Source: Trebonia sp. (GTDB taxonomy: Bacteria; Actinomycetota; Actinomycetes; Streptosporangiales; Streptosporangiaceae). From it: 6,861 nucleotides of DNA. Made by a program: the position numbers and the translations under genes. Positions 1-4,993 of the stretch are shown one piece after another. Positions within the stretch are counted from its first letter, which is position 1; each line of letters begins with the position of its first letter. The notes under the pieces were generated by a model. It had not been told where the DNA came from. It was given only the letters and a program-made list of their open reading frames with translations, and did no database searches. The stretch is taken from positions 1 to 6,861 of the forward strand of contig JASHPP010000687.1 of the NCBI GenBank assembly GCA_030038035.1. The letters run 5' to 3'.

Positions 1-332
1 TCCAGGTGGAAGAGGATCCCGTCGCCGATCACGTAGCCGTCGTAGCTGACAGGAACGAACTGCTTGGCCCTGTTGAGCGGGAAGCTCTGGAACGTGTTGA
101 TGCCGAGGTGGGAGATCAGCTTGAGCGCGTCCGGCCCCTTGACGTACAGGTTCGCCATATGGTGGCTCTGGTCGTACAGCACGCAGGTCTGCGTCCACGC
201 GCGCTGCTCAGTCATCCAGTTGGTGAACTCCGTGGGCACCACCGGGTAGACGTAGGCTCCGTCCTGGGAGCTGCGCAGCAGCTCGACTGGGTTCACTGTC
301 TGCAGCAGATCCTCAAGGCTTCGCTGCGTCAT
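1..332 (-). CDS. LigM/DesA-type aromatic O-demethylase (aminomethyltransferase/GcvT fold), N-terminal part, truncated by window edge
   Basis: The first 110 codons of a minus-strand gene are visible; the rest lies beyond position 1. The ATG at 332-330 is preceded by AGGA 8 nt upstream, a well-placed ribosome binding site. The product opens with SLEDLLQTVNPVELLRSSQD, then AYVYPVVPTEFTNW (residues 23-36), EQRAWTQTCVLYDQSHHM (38-55), LYVKGPDALKLISHLGIN (58-75), RAKQFVPVSYDGYVIGDG and LFHL. From memory this order and wording match the N-terminus of vanillate/3-O-methylgallate O-demethylase LigM and syringate demethylase DesA, which move an aryl methyl group to tetrahydrofolate. The related DMSP demethylase and glycine-cleavage T proteins share the fold but are less similar here. 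The substrate cannot be fixed from this fragment. The gene follows the acylphosphatase gene on the same strand, separated by about 217 bp and a hairpin, so it probably has its own promoter. Confidence 0.85.
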   Translation of the reverse strand, partial: MTQRSLEDLLQTVNPVELLRSSQDGAYVYPVVPTEFTNWMTEQRAWTQTCVLYDQSHHMANLYVKGPDALKLISHLGINTFQSFPLNRAKQFVPVSYDGYVIGDGILFHL

Positions 333-507
333 AAGTAGTTTCCTGCCTTCCTGGTTACTCCGCGTTATGGCCAGCCGGATACCGCCTCCTAGCCGGTGGC
401 TCACCGACCATGATGTACCGCATCTGTCAGGTTGTCGCTGTTGATTTCACCGGAATTTCCTGGATGGCCTCGTTATTGCCCCCAGCATTCGGGTGGCGCA
501 GGTCGCG
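333..507. other. Intergenic leader of the O-demethylase gene, no convincing gene
   Basis: This stretch lies between the hairpin behind the acylphosphatase gene and the start of the O-demethylase. It is less GC-rich than the flanking genes and should hold the minus-strand promoter of the demethylase. I see no -35/-10 pair that I would defend. The best -10-like string is CATAAC on the minus strand near 367, without a matching -35. A small hairpin (CGGTG/CACCG, loop GCT) sits near 395-407. A possible 18-codon minus-strand ORF starting at 411 has no ribosome binding site and I do not call it. Confidence 0.4.
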
Positions 508-537
508 GCGCTGAGCGGCCGCTCGGCCGGTCAGCGC
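508..537 (-). terminator. GC-rich hairpin, probable terminator of the acylphosphatase gene
   Basis: GCGCTGA at 508-514 pairs perfectly with TCAGCGC at 531-537. Inside, after one G/G mismatch (515/530), CGGCC at 516-520 pairs with GGCCG at 525-529 around the loop GCTC. That is 12 base pairs, starting 12 nt after the stop codon of the minus-strand acylphosphatase gene (550-552). No T-tract follows, which is usual for GC-rich actinobacterial terminators. The position directly behind a stop codon is the main argument for a terminator rather than an operator. Confidence 0.6.
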
Positions 538-549
538 GGACCCTGGCCG

Positions 550-846
550 TTACCTCGCCACAAAGCCGGACATATCACCCGTCGGGGTATCCCAGCGTCG
601 CGTGACGCGCGTCACCCGGCCCGGTCCGGCGCCGCTCTCGAGTTCGGCGAGCAGCCGCAGGCACTGATGTTCGCTACCCTCAGCCACCACCTCGACCCTG
701 CCGTCGGCCAGGTTCGTCGCCGAGCCGGCGAGGCCAAGATCGCCGGCCCTGAGCCGCACCCAGTACCGGAATCCGACACCCTGCACCCAGCCGTCGACCC
801 AGGCGGTGAGCCGCACGGCCGGTTTCCCGTCATCACCAGCCCTCAC
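550..846 (-). CDS. acyP: Acylphosphatase
   Basis: The product is a small cytosolic hydrolase of acyl-phosphates such as carbamoyl or 1,3-bisphosphoglycerate-type anhydrides. The diagnostic signature is clear: VRLTAWVDGWVQGVGFRYW contains the phosphate-binding loop VQGVGFR with its catalytic arginine. Next comes GLAGSATNLADGRVEVVAEG with the catalytic Asn in ATN. The C-terminus GDMSGFVAR corresponds to the family's conserved ending. From the GTG at 846 the protein has 98 residues, the usual size. An ATG at 945 would add 33 Pro/Gly/Ser-rich residues with weaker third-position GC (about 75%) and no good ribosome binding site, and GATAAT, a -10-like hexamer, overlaps that ATG. A GTG at 816 (88 residues, directly before RLTAW) is also possible. 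The function call is firm; the start is not. The gene is read divergently from the nitroreductase gene. Confidence 0.88.
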   Translation of the reverse strand: MRAGDDGKPAVRLTAWVDGWVQGVGFRYWVRLRAGDLGLAGSATNLADGRVEVVAEGSEHQCLRLLAELESGAGPGRVTRVTRRWDTPTGDMSGFVAR

Positions 847-943
847 GTCCGCAAAGCATTCCCCGCCGACTGTCGGCGAACCCTCGGGGCCGCTGGGGGC
901 AGCCGGGCGACGGGGCGGCAGGCGACCGCTGTAGATTTCGTGC

Positions 944-949
944 ATTATC
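944..949 (-). promoter_or_regulatory. Candidate -10 element of the acylphosphatase gene
   Basis: On the minus strand this reads GATAAT, five of six matches to TATAAT, in an otherwise GC-rich divergent intergenic region. No good -35 is seen 16-18 bp upstream (GCATTC-like). If it is used, transcription starts near 937, so the ATG at 945 could not be the start codon. That would favour a start at 846 or 816. Confidence 0.3.
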
Positions 950-995
950 TGTACCAGGACGATAGGGAATGCTCACGCAGCGAAGGAGCCTGACA

Positions 996-1511
996 ATGGA
1001 GACCTGGGACGCCATCCGCGCGCGCCGCAACGTCCGCAGCTATCTGCCCGACCCGGTGTCGGAGGCGGATCTCGAACGGATCGCCGAGGCAGGCTGGCGG
1101 GCCCCTTCTGCTGCCAACAGGCAGCACTGGGACTTCATCATCGTCACCGATCGCGAGCAGCTGCGCGAGCTGTCCACCGTGTGGCGCGGCGCCGGGCACA
1201 TCGCCGGCGCGGCCGCGGCCATCGCGCTGGTCATCCCCGTTTACGACGAGGACCGCAGCCGCCTCATCAGCCAGTACGACCTCGGGCAGGCCACGTTCGC
1301 CATCTTGGTCGCCGCGGCTGACCTCGGCCTCGGCACCGGACACTCCTCGGTCGGCGACCAGGACCTGGCGCGTTCCATCCTCGGCGTGCCCGCCGATCAC
1401 GACGTCGCCTACCTGATTGGCGTCGGCTATCCCGCCGACCGGCCGCTGCGCCCGATAGCAAAGCCCAATCGCCGGCCGATCGGAGAAGTCATTCACCACG
1501 GTCGCTGGTAG
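996..1511 (+). CDS. FMN-dependent nitroreductase-family oxidoreductase
   Basis: The 171-residue protein carries the marks of the nitroreductase fold, dimeric cytosolic FMN enzymes that reduce nitro, quinone or related compounds with NAD(P)H. AIRARRNVRSYL (residues 6-17) is the N-terminal phosphate-contacting arginine motif. WRAPSAANRQHWDFIIV (34-50) is the APS..N..PW-type FMN-binding segment with His at the usual Pro position. QYDLGQATFAILVAAADLGLGTGHSS (93-118) is the central helix, and IGVGYPADRP (141-150) and RRPIGEVIHHGRW (159-171) form the C-terminal part. It is somewhat shorter than the roughly 200 residues common in the family, but no motif is missing. I chose ATG 996 because GAAGGAG (982-988) stands 7 nt before it; the in-frame ATG at 969 lacks such a site. 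The natural substrate cannot be told from sequence. The gene stands alone, divergent from the acylphosphatase and closed by a hairpin. Confidence 0.88.
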   Translation: METWDAIRARRNVRSYLPDPVSEADLERIAEAGWRAPSAANRQHWDFIIVTDREQLRELSTVWRGAGHIAGAAAAIALVIPVYDEDRSRLISQYDLGQATFAILVAAADLGLGTGHSSVGDQDLARSILGVPADHDVAYLIGVGYPADRPLRPIAKPNRRPIGEVIHHGRW

Positions 1512-1522
1512 CCGCGGCGGTT

Positions 1523-1548
1523 GTCCCGCCGGGGTTATCCGGCGGGAC
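1523..1548 (+). terminator. Perfect 10-bp hairpin terminator behind the nitroreductase gene
   Basis: GTCCCGCCGG (1523-1532) and CCGGCGGGAC (1539-1548) are perfectly complementary around the 6-nt loop GGTTAT. The hairpin begins 11 nt after the nitroreductase stop codon. No T-tract follows. It isolates the nitroreductase transcript from the downstream conservon operon. Confidence 0.7.
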
Positions 1549-1813
1549 CAGGCGGCAGGTTCGTCCGGGCGGCCTGGTTCACCACCGGCGCCGTTGTCCT
1601 GGCGTCGAGCTGGGGAGACGCGAGTGTCCGTTCGGAATAATGGGTTTAGATTTTCGTGGATCCTGCGGCAGCGCCGTTTTCCCGCGGATGCATAAGGCCA
1701 CATTGCCCGATATAACAGTCAGGCGAAGCGCCCCGGCGTTACTGTTGGACCCGGACACAATGGGGCCTGGATCGCCCGTTTGACGCATCCGGTTCCACGC
1801 GCGGCGAAAAATC
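1549..1813 (+). promoter_or_regulatory. Gene-free upstream region of the cvn operon, probable promoter region
   Basis: No plausible gene lies between the nitroreductase hairpin and the ribosome binding site of cvnA. The stretch contains the most AT-rich DNA near this operon (about 1636-1665 and 1690-1720). Two -10-like hexamers stand out: TAGATT at 1647-1652, close to the actinobacterial TAGRRT consensus, and TATAAC at 1711-1716. Neither has a convincing -35 at 16-18 bp; GTGTCC at 1624-1629 is the best for the first. A 6-bp inverted repeat CCAGGC/GCCTGG with an 18-nt loop lies near 1548-1577. The operon is expected to start in this region, but the exact site is not resolved. Confidence 0.4.
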
Positions 1814-1826
1814 GGAGGAGTGACGT

Positions 1827-3569
1827 ATGGGCGTACCCAGCTCCCCGGGCCACGCGTCCCCGCGTGCGGCCAGCCGTTCCATGAGCTTCTACCTCGGTGC
1901 CGGTCTCATCCTGCCGGTCACCTGCCTGATGGTGCTCTGGGGAGTGCTCACGGGACTCGTGCTCGACGGCCGGCTGGACAAGCTGAGCTGGCTGAGTTCG
2001 GCGTCACCCAGTCAGCGCGCGCTGACCGGGGGCGCGGTGATAGCAGCCGCGGGGCTCATCGTGGTCATCGCCGTGGTCATCCGGCTGACCTGGCTCACGC
2101 GCCGGCTGGTGGCGGAGGTGTCGCGGTTGACCGAGACGGCCAGCGACCTCGCCGAACAGCGGCTGCCCCGGGTAATCGCGGCGGTGCGCAACGGGGAGGA
2201 CGGAGCGCAGGCCGCGGTCGACGGCGGCGCGGTGCACCAGCCGGACTTGACGATCACCGAGATCGCCGCGGCCTCGGCCGCCATCGCCGACCTCTACCAC
2301 GCGGCCGCCGCCTCGGCCGCCGCCGAGGCGGGCCTGCGCAACGGTTTCCGGCAGATCCTTGTCAGCCTCGGCCGGCGCAACCAGTCGCTGCTGCACCGGC
2401 AGCTCCGCATCATCGACAGCCTGGAGCAGCAGGCAGCCCACCCCGCGGCGCTGGCGGACCTGTTCACGCTCGACCACCTGACCACGCGGATGCGCCGGCA
2501 CGCGGAAAGCCTGACGATCCTGTCCGGTGCCGCCTCCGGGCGCTCCTGGAGCGGGCCGGTGCCGGTCATCGACGTCATGCGCGCCGCGGTGGCGGAGGTC
2601 GAAGACTACACGCGCGTGACCGTCATCACGGACTCCGACGACGCGGTGGCCGCCCCCGCGGTCACCGACATGATCCACCTGCTGGCCGAGCTCATCGAGA
2701 ACGCCACGCTGTTCTCGCCGTCGAGCACGCGGGTGGAGGTCAGGGCCGAGCGGGTGGCCAACGGCTTCGCCATCGAGGTCGAGGACCGCGGCCTGGGCAT
2801 CCCGACGGAGCAGCTCGTCCTGATCAATGCCCAGCTCGCCAGCCCGCCGGACTTCGACCTCGCCGACGCCGACCGGCTCGGCCTGTTCGTCGCGGGCAGG
2901 CTCGCCGCCCGGCACGGCGTCCTTGTCTCGCTGACCCCGTCTCCCTACCGGGGGACGAAGGCGGTCGTGGTGCTGCCCGACAGCATCGTCACCCCAGCGG
3001 CGGAGCCGGCCACGGGCCCGCGCACCGCGGTTGGCGCGGGCGCCGGCCCCGGCGCCGCCGACCTGGCCGTGGACGGCGGCAGGGCTGCCCGGCTGAACCT
3101 GCAGGGCGCCGAGGTGCTCTCGCTGGCGGCGGGTGCCGGGCTCCCCGAGCCGGTGCCCGCGGACGCGGGGCAGGGCGCCACGGCACAGGCGCAGGCGCAG
3201 GCGCAGCTGGCCGCCGCGCCGGCCGACGGGGGCACCACACTGGACACCACACTGGACACGATGCTTGGCTCCGCGCTTGGCGCCCCCGACGGCTCCGGCG
3301 ACTTCCCTGAAGTGCCGGCGCCGACCACGATCAACGGCCTTCCCCGCCGCGTCCGCCCCGCCGGAGCGGGAGCGGCAGCGGCAGCGGCAGGACCGTGGGA
3401 CGATTTGGGAGCTGCCGTCCCCTCCGGCGAACCCGCCGCCCCGCGTCATGCCCTGCCCGAAGGCCCGGCGCCAGAAGAAGCGCGAACGCTCGCCGCCTCG
3501 CTGCAGCGAAGCTGGCACCGGAGCCGTCACACCGCACCTGATGGCGCACGGGAGAGCGAGGAGGAGTGA
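1827..3569 (+). CDS. cvnA: CvnA-type membrane sensor histidine kinase-like protein of a conservon
   Basis: This 580-residue inner-membrane protein is the receptor-like subunit of a conservon. Two hydrophobic helices (about 22-47 and 68-90) enclose only about 20 external residues. A HAMP-like linker (about 87-137) and a helical dimerisation region follow, with LDHLTTRMRRHAESL at 215-229; H217 is the likely H-box residue. The HATPase_c domain shows the N-box HLLAELIENATLFSP (284-298, N292), G1 DRGLGI (320-325), G2 DRLGLFVAGRLAARHG (349-364) and YRGTKAVVVLP (374-384). The last 190 residues are a low-complexity tail with AQ, TLDT and Ala repeats, plus two family-like islands: GLPRRVRPA (504-512) and an Arg/Ser/Trp-rich segment near 555-567. 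The start is firm: GGAGGAG (1814-1820) is 6 nt before ATG. Its stop TGA overlaps the cvnB ATG by one base. No response regulator gene is nearby, so output probably passes through cvnB-D. Whether it autophosphorylates is not shown by sequence. Confidence 0.93.
   Translation: MGVPSSPGHASPRAASRSMSFYLGAGLILPVTCLMVLWGVLTGLVLDGRLDKLSWLSSASPSQRALTGGAVIAAAGLIVVIAVVIRLTWLTRRLVAEVSRLTETASDLAEQRLPRVIAAVRNGEDGAQAAVDGGAVHQPDLTITEIAAASAAIADLYHAAAASAAAEAGLRNGFRQILVSLGRRNQSLLHRQLRIIDSLEQQAAHPAALADLFTLDHLTTRMRRHAESLTILSGAASGRSWSGPVPVIDVMRAAVAEVEDYTRVTVITDSDDAVAAPAVTDMIHLLAELIENATLFSPSSTRVEVRAERVANGFAIEVEDRGLGIPTEQLVLINAQLASPPDFDLADADRLGLFVAGRLAARHGVLVSLTPSPYRGTKAVVVLPDSIVTPAAEPATGPRTAVGAGAGPGAADLAVDGGRAARLNLQGAEVLSLAAGAGLPEPVPADAGQGATAQAQAQAQLAAAPADGGTTLDTTLDTMLGSALGAPDGSGDFPEVPAPTTINGLPRRVRPAGAGAAAAAAGPWDDLGAAVPSGEPAAPRHALPEGPAPEEARTLAASLQRSWHRSRHTAPDGARESEEE
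3183..3256 (+). repeat. Short in-frame tandem repeats in the cvnA tail
   Basis: Two small tandem arrays lie in the codons of the disordered CvnA tail. From 3183 to 3206, alternating GCA/GCG and CAG codons give AQAQAQAQ (residues 453-460). From 3233 to 3256, two perfect copies of the 12-mer CACCACACTGGA give the TLDTTLDT stretch. A third array of AGCGGC units at 3371-3388 lies further on and encodes part of a six-alanine run. All unit lengths are multiples of three, so copy-number change would alter tail length without shifting the frame. Confidence 0.75.
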
Positions 3570-3991
3570 TGGCGGAGGGAGGCAGTCCCGCGCGAGACCT
3601 CGCCTGGCTGCTTGATGACCTAGCCGAACGGGTGAAGGATTTCCGCCGGGCGGTGATCTTGTCCCGTGACGGCCTGCTCATCGCCTGCTCGAAGGACCTG
3701 TCCCGTGAGGACGCCGAGCACCTGTCGGCGGTCGCGGCCGCCGTGCAGAGCCTGGCGGCGGGCACGGGAGAGCGCTTCGGGGCAGGCGGGGTCAGGCAGA
3801 CGGCCATCGAGCTTGAGCAGGGGATCTTCTTCGTCATCGCGGCCGGGGAGGGCAGCTGCCTGGCGGCGCTGTGCCCGGCGGACGCCGACGCAGGCGCGGT
3901 CGCCTACGAGATGGCGATGCTGGCCAAGCGCGCCCGACCGCACCTGGCAGCCCTGCCGCGGTTCCCGGTGATCGAGATCCCGGTGGAGTGA
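3569..3991 (+). CDS. cvnB: CvnB, Roadblock/LC7-domain protein of the conservon
   Basis: The 140-residue product is a single Roadblock/LC7 domain, the fold of dynein light chains and of bacterial MglB, which bind and regulate small GTPases. DLAWLLDDLAERVKDFRRAVILSRDGLLIACS (10-41) gives helix 1 and the first two strands. A helix at about 46-65 (REDAEHLSAVAAAVQSLA) follows, then IELEQGIFFVIAAGEGSCLAALC (80-102) as the central strands, and the last helix 107-121. It has no signal peptide or membrane helix and should sit in the cytosol beside CvnA and CvnD. ATG 3569 is the chosen start; it shares its A with the TGA of cvnA. GAGGAGGAG (3558-3566) just upstream serves as ribosome binding site although the spacing is short. 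A GTG at 3566 would add one residue. The usual family role is as partner of the GTPase encoded two genes downstream. Confidence 0.92.
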   Translation: MAEGGSPARDLAWLLDDLAERVKDFRRAVILSRDGLLIACSKDLSREDAEHLSAVAAAVQSLAAGTGERFGAGGVRQTAIELEQGIFFVIAAGEGSCLAALCPADADAGAVAYEMAMLAKRARPHLAALPRFPVIEIPVE

Positions 3992-3996
3992 GTGCG

Positions 3997-4383
3997 GTGC
4001 CCTCGGGGGACAACTGGAGACGCCGTGGGTCCGGTCCCGTGGTGCGTCCTTACGCGGTCACCGGCGGCCGGACGGAGCCCGCCGACGGCGAGGTCCTCGA
4101 CCTGCTCGCGGTCGTCACCGCCACCGGGCACCCCGGGGAGGCCGCCGACCGCGATCCCGCCAGCCTGACCCCCGAGCACCGCAGGATCCTGACCCTGTGC
4201 CAGCGGCAGATCACCGTGGCCGACATCGCCGCGGACACGACGCTGCCGGTCGGCGTGGTACGGGTCCTGCTCGCCGACCTGACGGTCCAAGGCGCCATCA
4301 CGGTCGTGCGACAACGGCCAGCCGGCCAGCGGACCGGCAGCGACGTCCTCCAGGAGATACTGAATGGGCTCCGCGCACTCTGA
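3997..4383 (+). CDS. cvnC: CvnC, DUF742 protein of the conservon
   Basis: The product (128 residues from GTG 3997) has the hallmark DUF742 N-terminal block VVRPYAVTGGRT (15-26) and LDLLAVVTA (34-42). A winged-helix-like segment follows: LTPEHRRILTLCQRQITVADIA (57-78), then LPVGVVRVLLADLTVQGAI (83-101). The C-terminus DVLQEILNGLRAL is also family-typical. DUF742 proteins occur almost only in conservons; the wing-like fold suggests protein or DNA contact, but the biochemical role is not settled. I chose GTG 3997 because GGTGGAG (3982-3988) stands 8 nt before it. GTG 3988 is equally in frame, would overlap the cvnB stop as GTGA and adds three residues. The 3' end overlaps cvnD by 20 nt. Confidence 0.9.
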   Translation: MPSGDNWRRRGSGPVVRPYAVTGGRTEPADGEVLDLLAVVTATGHPGEAADRDPASLTPEHRRILTLCQRQITVADIAADTTLPVGVVRVLLADLTVQGAITVVRQRPAGQRTGSDVLQEILNGLRAL

Positions 4384-4981
4384 CGGCGCCGCCCTGCTCG
4401 CCGCACACAAGATCCTCATCGCGGGCGGGTTCGGGTCGGGGAAAACGACACTGGTCGGCGCGATCAGCGAGGTCCGGCCGCTGCGCACCGAGGAGCGGCT
4501 CACCACGGCGAGCGTCGGCTACGATGACCTGTCCGGTGTCGGCGCCAAGACCACGACGACGGTCGCGCTTGACTTCGGCCGGATCACGATCGGCAGCCAG
4601 CTCGTGCTGTACCTGTTCGGCCTGCCCGGCCAGGAGCGCTTCTCGTTCCTGTGGGACGAACTGGCCTACGGCGCGCTCGGCGTGGTGATACTCGCCGACG
4701 TCCGCAGGCTCACCGACTGCTTTCCCTCGGTCAATTACTTCGAAAGGCGCAGGCTGCCGTTCGTGGTCGCCATCAACTGCTTCGACAACGCCCCCCGCTA
4801 CGACCCGGAGGAAGTGCGCGTCGCCCTCGACCTCGACCAGGCGGTCCCGGTCATGCTGTGCGACGCCCGCGACGTCGGCTCGGTCAAGCAGGTCCTGATA
4901 ACCCTGGTGGAGGCCATCTCCGCCGCGCATTCCCGTGACGCGGCAAGGCCCGGGCGGACCGCCGTGTCGCCAAGGATGTAG
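4364..4981 (+). CDS. cvnD: CvnD, Ras-like small GTPase of the conservon
   Basis: The 205-residue cytosolic protein is the G-protein-like member of the conservon. The P-loop GGFGSGKT is at 21-28. The switch I region is a threonine cluster KTTTTVALDFG (62-72). The G3 region is FGLPGQERF (85-93), in place of DTAGQE. The G4 motif is NCFD (138-141) in place of NKxD, and CDAR (166-169) corresponds to G5. The blocks LWDELAYGALGVVILADVRRL and CFPSVNYFERR are typical of this actinobacterial ATP/GTP-binding family. LPGQ and N-x-F-D variants are, as I recall, normal for CvnD. The start ATG 4364 lies inside cvnC, with AGGAG (4352-4356) 7 nt upstream, so translation is probably coupled to cvnC. The protein ends 12 nt before the STAND/TPR gene. 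Nucleotide preference (GTP over ATP) is inferred from the family. Confidence 0.92.
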   Translation: MGSAHSDGAALLAAHKILIAGGFGSGKTTLVGAISEVRPLRTEERLTTASVGYDDLSGVGAKTTTTVALDFGRITIGSQLVLYLFGLPGQERFSFLWDELAYGALGVVILADVRRLTDCFPSVNYFERRRLPFVVAINCFDNAPRYDPEEVRVALDLDQAVPVMLCDARDVGSVKQVLITLVEAISAAHSRDAARPGRTAVSPRM

Positions 4982-4993
4982 GTGGTGGCGACG

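Noticed and set aside
355..411. 18-codon minus-strand ORF in the leader of the O-demethylase gene, considered as a leader peptide
   Set aside because: It has no ribosome binding site, no regulatory codon run and no attenuator-like pair of hairpins.
333..507. Possible riboswitch before the O-demethylase (considered because of one-carbon metabolism)
   Set aside because: Only a 5-bp hairpin is visible. I find no cobalamin, SAM, glycine or tetrahydrofolate riboswitch core.
493..993. 166-codon plus-strand frame opposite the acylphosphatase
   Set aside because: The minus strand carries the full acylphosphatase signature, and this frame has no ribosome binding site and no recognisable content.
945..1703. 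252-codon minus-strand frame opposite the nitroreductase
   Set aside because: The plus strand has nitroreductase motifs and a good ribosome binding site; the minus frame also runs through the terminator hairpin.
1820..3310. 496-codon open frame on the plus strand, one frame off cvnA
   Set aside because: The translation is almost only Arg, Gly, Ala and Pro without any domain. cvnA in the neighbouring frame has the proper ribosome binding site and conserved motifs.
2004..3530. 508-codon open frame on the minus strand across cvnA
   Set aside because: It lies opposite a gene with clear kinase motifs. Its product is an Arg/Gly/Val-rich string without recognisable domains, the usual shadow of high-GC codon bias.
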